Shown in pieces: positions 36,156-44,995 of a stretch of 64,000 nucleotides of DNA. The stretch comes from Mucilaginibacter segetis (GTDB taxonomy: Bacteria; Bacteroidota; Bacteroidia; Sphingobacteriales; Sphingobacteriaceae). The stretch spans positions 558,001 to 622,000 of the forward strand of contig NZ_JAEHFW010000001.1 of assembly GCF_016522075.1 (NCBI RefSeq), in the 5' to 3' direction. Under the pieces are notes generated by a model. The model saw nothing but the letters and a program-made list of their open reading frames with translations. It had not been told where the DNA came from and searched no databases. The first letter of the stretch is position 1, and each line of letters begins with the position of its first letter. Both the position numbers and the translations under genes were made by a program.

Positions 36156-38027
36156 ATGAAAAGATCTCTCCTTATTATTTTTTGTTTGGTGTTTTCCACT
36201 TTAGGCTCATTTGCCCAAAGGGGTGGCGGAGATGCTGCGTATGTAAAAGAGCACTATACCAAATATGAGTACCAGATACCTATGCGCGATGGTAAAAAGC
36301 TGTTTACTTCGGTTTATGTACCCAGGGATCAGTCTAAAAAGTATCCTATTATGATGGACCGCACCTGCTACAGCGTTGGCCCCTATGGCGCGGATAAATA
36401 TAAAGGCAGTTTAGGCCCTTCACCCGAGTTTTTGCACGACGGTTACATTTTTGTTTATCAGGATGTGCGCGGCCGATGGATGAGCGAAGGGATTTATGAG
36501 GAAATGACCCCCGAACTGGAAGTACATAAAACTAATAAGGATGTGGATGAAGGCACAGATACTTATGACACCATCGACTGGCTCATTAAAAATATACCAA
36601 ACAATAACGGCAAGGTAGGCGTATGGGGAATATCCTATCCGGGTTTTTATACTACCACCGCTTTGTTAAGTCGCCATCCTGCTTTGGTTGCGGCATCGCC
36701 GCAGGCACCTATTGCCGACCTTTGGCGTGATGACGGCTGGCATAATGGCGCCTTCTTTTTAGTGGCCAATTTTGGGTTTTATCCGGGCTTTACCAACCGC
36801 CAGGATGATAAGCCCACACAGCGACGGGGAGGCAGGTTTAATCCCGGTACCGATGATGGTTATGATTTCTTTATGAAGATGGGGCCGATGAAAAATACTA
36901 ACGATAAGTACTATAAAGATACCATACGCTTGTGGAATGAAATGATGGATCACCCGGATTATGACCAGCATTGGAAAGACAGGAATGTATTATACCACCT
37001 GCACGATATTAAAACCGCGGTACTGGTTACCGGCGGGTGGTACGATGCAGAAGATTTATACGGCGCCATAAATACTTATAAAACTTTAAAAAAGGAAAAT
37101 CCTAAAACACCAATATACTTTGCTATGGGCCCATGGGTGCATGGCGGCTGGGCACGTGGTAACGGCGACCATTTAGGAGATGTGGATTTTGGCGGCCCCA
37201 CCGGCCCATGGTACCGTGAGAATATTGAATTTAATTTCTTTAGCCATTATTTAAAAGGTACACCGCTTAAGGATGATCTGGCTCCGGTAAATACTTTTGA
37301 AACCGGCACTAATGAGTGGAAAAAATATAACACCTGGCCTCCAAAAGATGCTGAGGAAAAAAATCTTTACCTGTTGCCCGGCGGCAAATTATCTTTCACC
37401 GCGCCAACCGGCGCAGCAGACAGCTATACCGAGTATGTATCTGATCCGGCTAACCCGGTGCCTTTTCTTGATCACAAGAGCATGGATATGGATCGTGAAT
37501 ACATGACCGCCGATCAACGCTTTTTGGACGATCGTAAGGATGTGATCAGCTTTACCAGTGATGTGCTGGATAAGGACGTGACCATAGCTGGAAATATATG
37601 GGCCAATCTAAAAGTATCAACTACAGGTACCGATGCTGATTTTATTGTGAAAGTACTGGATGTTTATCCGGATACTGCAAGCAATAACCAATACACCGGC
37701 AAAGACGTAAAAATGGCGGGGTATGAGCAGATGGTACGCAGCGAACCTATCCGCGGCAAATACCGTAATGCTTTTGATAAACCAGAACCATTTGTACCGG
37801 GCAAGATTACTCCCGTAAACTGGGAGTTGCAGGATATATTGCATACCTTTAAAAAGGGGCACCGTATCATGGTACAGGTGCAAAGTAGTATGTTCCCGCT
37901 TATTGACCGCAACCCGCAAACCTTTACCGACATTATGAAGTGCGACGAAAGCGCGTTCAAAAAAGCGACACAACGGATATATACATCAAAAACTCATCCG
38001 AGCTTTTTGAAAGTCAGGGTGATGTAA
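36156..38027 (+). CDS. secreted CocE/NonD family alpha/beta hydrolase (X-Pro dipeptidyl-peptidase-like)
   Basis: The 623-residue protein has a signal peptide (residues 1-20, cleaved after FAQ). An S15-type catalytic domain carries RDGKKLFTSVYVPRD, YQDVRGRWMSEG and the nucleophile Ser160 in GVWGISYPGFY. A C-terminal jelly-roll domain carries DADFIVKVLDVYPD. Such enzymes cleave acyl or peptide bonds such as glutaryl-7-ACA, cocaine esters or X-Pro dipeptides; the native substrate is usually unknown. It acts in the periplasm or outside. It appears to be monocistronic. Confidence 0.88.
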   Translation: MKRSLLIIFCLVFSTLGSFAQRGGGDAAYVKEHYTKYEYQIPMRDGKKLFTSVYVPRDQSKKYPIMMDRTCYSVGPYGADKYKGSLGPSPEFLHDGYIFVYQDVRGRWMSEGIYEEMTPELEVHKTNKDVDEGTDTYDTIDWLIKNIPNNNGKVGVWGISYPGFYTTTALLSRHPALVAASPQAPIADLWRDDGWHNGAFFLVANFGFYPGFTNRQDDKPTQRRGGRFNPGTDDGYDFFMKMGPMKNTNDKYYKDTIRLWNEMMDHPDYDQHWKDRNVLYHLHDIKTAVLVTGGWYDAEDLYGAINTYKTLKKENPKTPIYFAMGPWVHGGWARGNGDHLGDVDFGGPTGPWYRENIEFNFFSHYLKGTPLKDDLAPVNTFETGTNEWKKYNTWPPKDAEEKNLYLLPGGKLSFTAPTGAADSYTEYVSDPANPVPFLDHKSMDMDREYMTADQRFLDDRKDVISFTSDVLDKDVTIAGNIWANLKVSTTGTDADFIVKVLDVYPDTASNNQYTGKDVKMAGYEQMVRSEPIRGKYRNAFDKPEPFVPGKITPVNWELQDILHTFKKGHRIMVQVQSSMFPLIDRNPQTFTDIMKCDESAFKKATQRIYTSKTHPSFLKVRVM

Positions 38028-38058
38028 TGATAGTTATTTATTCAATAAAAAAGTGTTC

Positions 38059-38100
38059 TGTTCCGCTTGTGCATATACAAAAAACGGAACAAGCGGAACA
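38059..38100. repeat. long inverted repeat with TGTTCCGCTTGT arms
   Basis: Perfect 12-bp arms (TGTTCCGCTTGT at 38059-38070, ACAAGCGGAACA at 38089-38100) flank an 18-base spacer in a gene-free stretch. It is not followed by a T-run, so it is unlikely to be a simple terminator. The arm core recurs at 38198. Confidence 0.75.
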
Positions 38101-38197
38101 CTCTGATTTTGAATGTTTTGCATCTTTTATGACTTTGTAAACCAAAATGCAATATTATGTAAATAATTGATAGTCAGTTGCAAGCATGTTTATGTCA

Positions 38198-38225
38198 CTG
38201 TTCCGCTTATTCCATTCTGGAACAG
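38198..38225. repeat. second CTGTTCC inverted repeat
   Basis: CTGTTCCGCTT at 38198 repeats the core of the inverted repeat 130 bp upstream. Its CTGTTCC portion pairs with GGAACAG at 38219-38225 across a 14-base loop. The shared core suggests a common binding factor or an RNA structure. Confidence 0.65.
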
Positions 38226-38559
38226 CAGTTTCATCATAAAACGTAGTTTAAAAACAATACATTTTCCTGCAAAATCTTATAGTAGTAAGGAGTTGTCGTC
38301 GCCGTTGTTTTAACCGGCGGAATGAAATATTAGTTTCCCGGCTTCAGCCAAATAGATTGATATATTATATTTAAATTATAATTGTCAATATTTAATCAGT
38401 ATCGCCCCTGTCACATTTCAATTACAATTCTGCTTTTTAATAACAATAAAATACTATTTTAATAACTAAAGTTATTTTCTGTTAAAAAAAATATAAATTT
38501 ATAGTGCAGAAAGTTGAAATTTCATTTCAGGCATTACACTATTTAATTTTTTATATCGA
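38226..38559. other. gene-free AT-rich stretch upstream of the amine oxidase gene
   Basis: Together with 38028-38225 this is about 530 bp without a convincing gene. I see only AT-rich sequence after the inverted repeats and no full TAnnTTTG box close to the TTG start at 38560. It probably contains the promoter of the amine oxidase group. Confidence 0.5.
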
Positions 38560-40173
38560 TTGAAAACGATTACCCGCAGAGACTTTTTAGGTAAAGGAGC
38601 CATGCTGGCAGGGGGGGCTTATCCGGCTATGTTAGCTTTGGGTATGCTGCGTGCAGCGCCTGCACATGCTTTTGATCTGGCCGGTAGTGGCAACGGAAAG
38701 CACGTAATTATTTTAGGCGGAGGCCTAACCGGTATGACCAGCGCTTATGAACTTGCCAAACTGGGCTATAAATGCACCATACTGGAAGCTCGCCAGCGCG
38801 CCGGTGGCAGGTGCTGGAGCATCCGCAATGGGGCAACCAATATAGAAGCCGGACAACCGGGCCAAACAGGTGAAACTACGCAGAAGGCAAGTTTTGATGC
38901 GGGCTTGTACTTTAACGCAGGCCCGTCGCGCATACCGCATAATCACGAACTTTCGCTGCATTACTGTAAAGAACTTGGCATACCCATACAGGTGTACAAT
39001 AATGTTAACGAAGGGGCTTATTATTTTGCGGAGGGTAACGGGCCTTTATCCAATAAAAAGATACGTGTGCGGGAGATACATAATGATATTAGGGGGTATA
39101 TGTCGGAGTTATTGGCTAAAAGTATTGATCACTCCGCTTTAGATACCGGCCTTACTAAAGAGGATACCGAAAAAGTAATTGAATACCTGATGGCCGAAGG
39201 TGGTCTTGATCCTGATAAGTTATATAAGGCTTCGGCGAGGCGAGGGTATACCGAATATCCGGGAGCAGGGGATAAGCCCGGTAAAATAGCTGACGCGTAC
39301 AAACTGGCAGATATTATTAACTCCGGTTTGATGGATCCGGATTTTTATAATGTGGCCGAGTACACCTATGAATTACAGATGACCATGTTTCAGGCAGTTG
39401 GCGGCATGGATCAGATTGCTATTGCTCTGGAGAAAAAAGTTGCTCCAATGCTTAAAATGGGTGCAGAGGTAACACAGATAACCAATTTGCCCGAGGGGGT
39501 TAAGATAACCTATAAAGATGCCTCTGGTATGCATGAACTGCAAGGCGACTTGTGTATCTGCACGCTTCCGTTGCCTGTGCTGAGTAATATTAACCAGAAT
39601 TTTTCGGGTGAGGTAAGCAGGGCTATTGATTATATCAGCTATATGCAAACCGGCAAAATAGGGATGCAATTTAAGAGGAGATTTTGGGAGGAGGACGAGC
39701 ACCTGTACGGAGGTATCACCCATACCAATAATGATCTTACCCAGATATTTTATCCGTCGAACGATTATCTCAGCAAAAAGGGCACATTAATAGGCTACTA
39801 TAATTTTAATGAAAAGGCAGCACGTATCGGCGATCTGAGTTTTGCGGATCGCGAGAAATTCGCACTGGAAAAGGGCAGACTTATACATCCGCAATACGAC
39901 AAGGAGTTTGAAAGTGCTTTTTCTATAAGCTGGCACAAAACAAAATACAACTTGGGGGGATGGGCGGTATACACTAATGATACCCGGAAGAATCAATACC
40001 CGGTATTATTAAAACCTGAAAAACAAGTTTATTTTGCCGGTGAGCATTTAACGTATTTAAACGCATGGATGGCAGGGGCATTTGAGTCGGCACGTAGTGT
40101 AGTTACCGCTATACATGCACGCGTAACAGATCAGCGGGTAACCTATCCGGCAACAGGAGCAACAAACAAATAA
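38560..40173 (+). CDS. Tat-exported flavin amine oxidase / L-amino-acid oxidase family, TTG start
   Basis: The 537-residue protein oxidises amines or amino acids with FAD, releasing H2O2 and ammonia if it follows its family. The TTG start is required to include the twin-arginine signal TRRDFLGK (residues 5-12) and the following hydrophobic stretch ending in AHA; the next Met falls inside that stretch. FAD-binding is shown by VIILGGGLTGMTSAYELA and the ILEARQRAGGRCWS loop. The C-terminal VYFAGEHLT motif contacts the flavin. Tat export implies folding with FAD in the cytoplasm. It leads a four-gene plus-strand group. Confidence 0.88.
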   Translation: MKTITRRDFLGKGAMLAGGAYPAMLALGMLRAAPAHAFDLAGSGNGKHVIILGGGLTGMTSAYELAKLGYKCTILEARQRAGGRCWSIRNGATNIEAGQPGQTGETTQKASFDAGLYFNAGPSRIPHNHELSLHYCKELGIPIQVYNNVNEGAYYFAEGNGPLSNKKIRVREIHNDIRGYMSELLAKSIDHSALDTGLTKEDTEKVIEYLMAEGGLDPDKLYKASARRGYTEYPGAGDKPGKIADAYKLADIINSGLMDPDFYNVAEYTYELQMTMFQAVGGMDQIAIALEKKVAPMLKMGAEVTQITNLPEGVKITYKDASGMHELQGDLCICTLPLPVLSNINQNFSGEVSRAIDYISYMQTGKIGMQFKRRFWEEDEHLYGGITHTNNDLTQIFYPSNDYLSKKGTLIGYYNFNEKAARIGDLSFADREKFALEKGRLIHPQYDKEFESAFSISWHKTKYNLGGWAVYTNDTRKNQYPVLLKPEKQVYFAGEHLTYLNAWMAGAFESARSVVTAIHARVTDQRVTYPATGATNK

Positions 40174-40189
40174 CTAAACTTTAAACGAT

Positions 40190-41371
40190 ATGGCAAACTC
40201 AATTAACCGCAGAAACTGGATCAGATCCAGCGCTTTAATGGCCGGTGGCGTGGCCTTCTTCTCAGGCAGTATCAGCAAATTGGCTGCTATGCCTATAGTA
40301 CGCCGCATTAATAATGCAACAAGCAAACGTATAACCGACCAAACGGTAATTTTGGATGCCCCTACGCCATTAAAGGCACGATTACTTGCTAATGAAAATC
40401 CTTTTGGCCCATCGGCGGCGGCAAAAAAAGCAATTGCCGATGCAATGGATACCAGTTATCAGTACGCTTTTTCGGCTATATCGCAGCTATCCGGTAAAAT
40501 TGCCGAGTATGAGGGTGAAGGGATAAGCAAAAGGAATATCTTAATGGATGCGGGTTCATCGCCCTTATTATTAGCTGCCGCTATGCACTTTAGCAAGGGC
40601 GGTAAAAATATTATTACCGGCGATCCCTCTTATGACGATCTGCCGTCGCATGCGCAGCATTTTGAAGGCAAATGGGTAAAGGTGCCACTGACAGCTGATT
40701 ACAAGCTTGACCTTGATGCAATGGAAGCCAAGATAGATGATAACGCCGGATTGGTTTACATCTGTAATCCCAATAACCCAACTGCCACGGTGGTTGATAC
40801 TGCTAAACTGAAGGCTTTTTGTGAACGAGTATCTAAAAAGGTACCTGTATTTGTCGATGAAGCGTATATTGATTACCTGCCCGATCCTCAGGCCACCACA
40901 TTGATCAGTGCGGTAAAAGCCGGGCAAAATGTGATAGTGGCACGCACCTTTTCAAAATTATATGGTTTTGCCGGACTGCGTTGCGGTTATATAGTGGGCC
41001 AGCCTGAGTTAGTACGAGCCCTGTCTGCTTACACATCAGGTGCTTTTGCAATATCGGCTACTACCGCTGCCGCGGCGATAGCCAGCTATCAGGAAAAACC
41101 CTATATGGAGGATGCCGTAAAGAAAATGGTGGCATCAAAAGAATATTTATATAGTGTATTAAAGAAGGAGGGCTATACTTACATCCCATCCTCGGCCAAC
41201 TTTGTAATGTTCCCGCTTAAAATGGACGGGGGAAAATTTGTTGGCGAGATGATGAAGCGTGGTGTTGGTGTGCGTAGCTGGAAGATGAATAACCAGGATT
41301 GGTGCCGTGTAAGCATTGGCCGCATGGACGAAATGGAAGCCTTTGCTGAAGCATTTAAACAAATATCATAA
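40190..41371 (+). CDS. Tat-exported fold-type I aminotransferase (HisC-like)
   Basis: The 393-residue PLP enzyme resembles histidinol-phosphate aminotransferase: LLANENPFGPS, ICNPNNPTATV, VDEAYIDYLP and RTFSKLYGFAGLRCGY with Lys256 as Schiff base. It has a Tat-type leader with NRRNWIRSS (residues 6-14) and a hydrophobic run. That is unusual for an aminotransferase and suggests periplasmic action with cofactor loaded in the cytoplasm. It lies 16 bp after the amine oxidase gene. A role in histidine synthesis is unlikely because the enzyme appears exported. Confidence 0.85.
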   Translation: MANSINRRNWIRSSALMAGGVAFFSGSISKLAAMPIVRRINNATSKRITDQTVILDAPTPLKARLLANENPFGPSAAAKKAIADAMDTSYQYAFSAISQLSGKIAEYEGEGISKRNILMDAGSSPLLLAAAMHFSKGGKNIITGDPSYDDLPSHAQHFEGKWVKVPLTADYKLDLDAMEAKIDDNAGLVYICNPNNPTATVVDTAKLKAFCERVSKKVPVFVDEAYIDYLPDPQATTLISAVKAGQNVIVARTFSKLYGFAGLRCGYIVGQPELVRALSAYTSGAFAISATTAAAAIASYQEKPYMEDAVKKMVASKEYLYSVLKKEGYTYIPSSANFVMFPLKMDGGKFVGEMMKRGVGVRSWKMNNQDWCRVSIGRMDEMEAFAEAFKQIS

Positions 41372-41401
41372 AACTAACTATTAACACCGAAAGATAATCT
41401 G

Positions 41402-42400
41402 ATGCGTAATTTATTTTTTACCGCTTGTTTTTTATTTATTACCGGCCTTTGCAATGCCCAGCAAACAACTTTTAACCCGCGCCCGCTTACATTGGCAGAG
41501 TATAATAAAGCACTTACTTATAGTATTGCCAATCTGGATAATGACACTTATGTTAAGTTTGATAATGCCTATGTACTTGACCGGTACGAGAACCGCAAAC
41601 CCTATTTTATTACAGGTAGCGATGGTCTTAAGAAACGTATAGACCTGTATAAACTGGTTGCTAAAGATGGCATGCAGGAAATTGGCCTGATGGTTTTTTA
41701 CACCAACGAAACGGGTAAAAAATATCAGGCATTGGTGCCCGATTTTACTGCCCCAGCCCCTGTATGGGAAAAATACTTTCAGGATATTGATGATATTAAT
41801 AAAGTGGAGAAGAATTTTATCCTGAAGTTATCGTATGTGCTTTCAAAAGAGTTAAGTTTTCAGCAATACAAGGTGCTCAACAGCGGTAAGGATATGAAAG
41901 AAGAGTCGGCTACCTATGGCAACGATATCTGTTTCCCGGGTGATGAAATGGTGACCATGGCAGGCGGTACAAAAAAGCAACTAAAAAATATTAAAGCAGG
42001 CGACCAGGTGATAACGGTTGATCCGGCTACCAACAAACCATCGGTTATAAAGGTTAAGGAGCTTACAGTACACGCTGCAAAAAATTACGCGCTTACTCAA
42101 TTAGTATTAATTGCAGTGGATGAACAGGAAACTGCCGAAGGACTAAATGTTAAGCTAAATGCAAAGGTGCTTAAGGCCACGCCTAACCATCCGATGTTAA
42201 CCCGGGAAGGAAACTTTAAGATAGGAGATATAGCTTTAGGTCAGCAGGTAATATGCCTGAACGATAAAACAGGTAAATACGAAACATACAGTGTGCTACA
42301 AAAACATGAATTTGCAGGCGGTATTCAGAACGTATATAATATTGTAGCTGATAGCGGCAGCACTTTGTTACTTAATGGGGTAATGGTAATGCAGAAATAG
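41402..42400 (+). CDS. secreted protein with C-terminal Hint (hedgehog/intein) domain
   Basis: The 332-residue protein has a signal peptide (1-19, NA-Q) and a novel N-terminal domain (about 21-176). A Hint domain starts at Cys177 (ICFPGDEMVTMAGG) and continues with KQLKNIKAGDQVITV. The block-B motif T260-P-N-H263 and FKIGDIALGQQV follow. It ends VYNIVADSG...LLNGVMVMQK, so the usual C-terminal His-Asn and following extein are missing. This predicts N-to-S acyl shift and release of the N-terminal domain, without protein splicing. It is 30 bp after the aminotransferase gene. Confidence 0.8.
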   Translation: MRNLFFTACFLFITGLCNAQQTTFNPRPLTLAEYNKALTYSIANLDNDTYVKFDNAYVLDRYENRKPYFITGSDGLKKRIDLYKLVAKDGMQEIGLMVFYTNETGKKYQALVPDFTAPAPVWEKYFQDIDDINKVEKNFILKLSYVLSKELSFQQYKVLNSGKDMKEESATYGNDICFPGDEMVTMAGGTKKQLKNIKAGDQVITVDPATNKPSVIKVKELTVHAAKNYALTQLVLIAVDEQETAEGLNVKLNAKVLKATPNHPMLTREGNFKIGDIALGQQVICLNDKTGKYETYSVLQKHEFAGGIQNVYNIVADSGSTLLLNGVMVMQK

Positions 42401-42421
42401 CAGTAGGTAAAGTCTAATGAT

Positions 42422-43054
42422 ATGAACAAATTAAAGCACTGTTATGATGAAGTAGCAGAAGAGTATATGGCTCGTTTTGGCGATGAACTGAACGGGAAAC
42501 ATCTGGACCGTATATTGCTTGCAGCTTTTGCCTCTGAAAATGGCGATAAAGGACGACTTATTGATCTTGGCTGCGGCCCCGGGCAAACAACGGCTTATCT
42601 GTATGAAAAAGGAGTTGTAGATATCATTGGTACAGACCTTTCGCCAATTATGGTAGCTAAAGCAACGCAATTACACACGCATCTTAAATTTGAAGTGGCC
42701 GATATGACTGCACTGCCCTATACCGATAGTGTATTTGGCAGTGCAATAGCTTTTTACTCTATTGTGCATTTTTACGAAGAGAAATTAAAAACTGCTTTTA
42801 AGGAAATATACCGGGTGTTAAAATCCGGGGCCGATCTGCTTTTGTCTTTTCACATTGGCGAAGAACCCATTCATTACGATAACTTTTTAGGTAAGGAGGT
42901 GGATATCGATTTTTATTTCTGGCAAACTGATAGTGTTGTTACAACAGCCAAAGAAGCTGGCTTTGCTATAGTAGATGTTATAGAAAGAAAACCCTATGAG
43001 GGTATAGAATATCCGTCTCAGCGGACTTATTTATGGCTAAGAAAAGGAAAGTAA
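42422..43054 (+). CDS. class I SAM-dependent methyltransferase
   Basis: The 210-residue protein has motif I LIDLGCGPGQTTAYL, a motif II acidic residue in IIGTDLSPIMVAKA and LKFEVADMTALPY (UbiE/COQ5-like). IVHFYEEKLKTAFKEIYRVL is the typical post-motif helix. No signal peptide is present, so it stays in the cytoplasm, unlike the three exported proteins before it. It begins 21 bp after the Hint gene. The substrate is unknown. Confidence 0.85.
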   Translation: MNKLKHCYDEVAEEYMARFGDELNGKHLDRILLAAFASENGDKGRLIDLGCGPGQTTAYLYEKGVVDIIGTDLSPIMVAKATQLHTHLKFEVADMTALPYTDSVFGSAIAFYSIVHFYEEKLKTAFKEIYRVLKSGADLLLSFHIGEEPIHYDNFLGKEVDIDFYFWQTDSVVTTAKEAGFAIVDVIERKPYEGIEYPSQRTYLWLRKGK

Positions 43055-43079
43055 TGGTGCGTTTGGTAAATAATAGAAT

Positions 43080-43439
43080 TTAACCAGCCTTTTGCTGATT
43101 GCCGGATTCTTGTCTTAATTCCTGTAATTGTAATTCGTATGCACGCATGCGGGCATGCAGAATATCTACTTCAGTACGCAGCATCTGTATCTCGGTAATG
43201 AGTTTGGCTGATTCAGGTTTGTTTATCTTCTTTTCTCCGGTACCTAAAATAAGCCATTCAGGAGAGTATTTTAGCTGAAAGCAAAGCTTACGGATAAGAT
43301 AGTAACTGATGTCCTGTTTTTTATTAATAACCTTGCTGATAAATCCCTGGTCGACCCCAATAGCGTTAGCGAGTGCAAGCTGACCGCCATGCTCAGTAAC
43401 TATAACCTTTATCCGCTTTACAACTGCATCGTCTGACAT
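43080..43439 (-). CDS. XRE-type HTH protein with C-terminal coiled coil
   Basis: An in-frame TTG lies at 43451, but the ATG at 43439 is preferred (119 residues). The N-terminal half is a Cro/C1-type HTH (GGQLALANAIGVDQGFISKV), then a segment SPEWLILGTGEKK typical of Bacteroidota HTH regulators. The C-terminal 40 residues form a coiled coil (LRTEVDILHARMRAYELQLQ). It is transcribed towards the methyltransferase gene with a 25-bp gap. The target is unknown. Confidence 0.75.
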   Translation of the reverse strand: MSDDAVVKRIKVIVTEHGGQLALANAIGVDQGFISKVINKKQDISYYLIRKLCFQLKYSPEWLILGTGEKKINKPESAKLITEIQMLRTEVDILHARMRAYELQLQELRQESGNQQKAG

Positions 43440-43524
43440 ATATGCCTGCAATTATAAACATTTTTGTGATAGTTCAAAACGTTAGCGGAAATTCGTTGAA
43501 ATTGCGGGTAGTTTGTTTAACTGA

Positions 43525-44367
43525 TTATTTACAAGTTTTGCGTACATCCACATAAGTACTTGTCAAAGCGGATTTGAAAAATAAGGACGCATGGGCATCA
43601 AAATTTGCGGTATCATCCATAGTAGTATAAAAGCTACGGCTGCCTGTATTGCTTAGTCTTTGTTCAATTTCAGGATGCCGCTGCAAGTAATCTACCAGAC
43701 TGGCAGCAACTATATCTCCCTGCGCTACTACTTTAATGTGCCGGGGCAGATGGGCTTTTATTTTTTCTATAAGGAGCGGGTAATGGGTACAAGCCAGTAA
43801 TATGGTATCTATATCAGGTGACTGGGACATTAATTCATCAAGATAAAGTTGTACATAGTAGTCGGCGCCAGGTTTGTTGTATTCGCCGCTCTCAATAAGC
43901 GGAACCCACAGGGGGCAGGCTTGCTGGTAAACTTTAAGTTCCGGAAAAAAATGTGCTATCTCGATAGGATAGGAGTCGGATTGTACAGTTCCGGTTGTAC
44001 CCAATACGCCAATCTTGTTCGATTGCGTATAGTTGCCAATTACTTCAGCTGTAGGACGTATTACACCCAATACTCTTTTATTGGCGTTTTGTACAGGCAG
44101 GTCTTGCTGTTGTATGGTACGTAATGCTTTAGCCGAGGCAGTATTGCAGGCGAGTATAACCAGCGGGCAGCCTTGCTCAAACATCCATTGCACACATTCC
44201 CATGTATATTGGTGTATGGTACTGAATGACCTGTTACCGTAAGGCGCACGGCCATTATCACCCAGATAGATATAATCATAACCAGGTAATTGTTCCATAA
44301 TAGAACGAAAAACGGTAAGTCCGCCAATCCCTGAATCAAATACTCCTATTGGGTTTCCTGATGACAT
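43525..44367 (-). CDS. murI: glutamate racemase
   Basis: The 280-residue enzyme makes D-glutamate for peptidoglycan. It has both catalytic Cys residues: Cys74 in ILACNTASAK and Cys193 in LLACTHYPLL. It also has the N-terminal GVFDSGIGGLTV and GDNGRAPYG blocks. It follows the two ompH genes behind a terminator-like hairpin, so it may have its own promoter or depend on read-through. This location after bamA-ompH is conserved in Bacteroidota. Confidence 0.95.
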   Translation of the reverse strand: MSSGNPIGVFDSGIGGLTVFRSIMEQLPGYDYIYLGDNGRAPYGNRSFSTIHQYTWECVQWMFEQGCPLVILACNTASAKALRTIQQQDLPVQNANKRVLGVIRPTAEVIGNYTQSNKIGVLGTTGTVQSDSYPIEIAHFFPELKVYQQACPLWVPLIESGEYNKPGADYYVQLYLDELMSQSPDIDTILLACTHYPLLIEKIKAHLPRHIKVVAQGDIVAASLVDYLQRHPEIEQRLSNTGSRSFYTTMDDTANFDAHASLFFKSALTSTYVDVRKTCK

Positions 44368-44378
44368 ATTAACAAAAA

Positions 44379-44411
44379 TAAAAAAGCGCCCTGTAATAAG
44401 GACGCTTTTTA
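44379..44411 (-). terminator. terminator after the second ompH gene
   Basis: On the minus strand AAAAAGCGTCC pairs with GGGCGCTTTTT (one G:T) across an 8-base loop, followed by TTATTTTT. It lies between the ompH stop and murI. Confidence 0.65.
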
Positions 44412-44431
44412 AATAATTAAGATGATTTAAA

Positions 44432-44944
44432 TTACTTTAAGCCTAACTTTGCTTTTACAGCTTCCAGCATATCATCACCCGGAGGCGATACGATCAAATC
44501 TGTTTGTGCTGAATTTAAAACATAGGTATAACCTTTTTCTTTAGCAACAGTAGCAATAGCTCCACGCGCTTTGTCAATTAAAGGTTTGGTTAATTCATTG
44601 CCTTTTGCTTCAACTTTTTGCTGGGCCTGAGTTTTGTAATCTTCAAAGCGTTTGCTCAGATCCTGTAGTTCATTCTCTTTAGAAGTACGTACAGCATCTG
44701 TCATGCTTGCTTTTTTATCCTGATACTCCTGGCTTTTTGTTTGCAATTCGTTGTTCATTGAAGTAAGTTCATCAATGAATGTTTTTTTGTAAGCATCAAG
44801 TTGTGTATTTAGCGTTTTAGCCTCAGGCATAAGGCTAACTAACTGATCGAAATTAATATACCCAATTTTGGTTTGCGCCTGGGCAAAGTTGCCTGCAAAT
44901 AACATAACTGCTGCAAATAACGCAACTTTAAATAGTTTTTTCAT
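44432..44944 (-). CDS. OmpH/Skp-like periplasmic chaperone
   Basis: The 170-residue protein has a signal peptide (about residues 1-24, AQAQ). A long charged coiled-coil region follows, with KIGYINFDQLVSLMPEA at the start of the mature protein, the Skp/OmpH hallmark. It holds unfolded outer membrane proteins for delivery to BamA. It is a tandem paralogue of the next gene, 51 bp apart, a common arrangement in Bacteroidota. Confidence 0.9.
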   Translation of the reverse strand: MKKLFKVALFAAVMLFAGNFAQAQTKIGYINFDQLVSLMPEAKTLNTQLDAYKKTFIDELTSMNNELQTKSQEYQDKKASMTDAVRTSKENELQDLSKRFEDYKTQAQQKVEAKGNELTKPLIDKARGAIATVAKEKGYTYVLNSAQTDLIVSPPGDDMLEAVKAKLGLK

Positions 44945-44995
44945 TTTCCCTTTTCTGTGTTTAATAATAGTTGTCTTTATTTAATTTTTAATTTT

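Noticed and set aside
38059..38100. Transcription terminator after the CocE-type hydrolase gene
   Set aside because: The stem is good but the 18-base loop is long and no T-run follows; kept as an inverted repeat.
38028..38559. CRISPR array or insertion-sequence remnant
   Set aside because: Only three copies of a short core in mixed orientation, irregular spacing and no transposase or direct repeats.
40190..41371. hisC of histidine biosynthesis
   Set aside because: It has a twin-arginine leader and no histidine genes nearby; only the fold type is shared.
41940..42400. Intein in the secreted Hint protein
   Set aside because: The C-terminal His-Asn and C-extein are missing and no host protein is interrupted, so it is a Hint domain protein, not a splicing intein.
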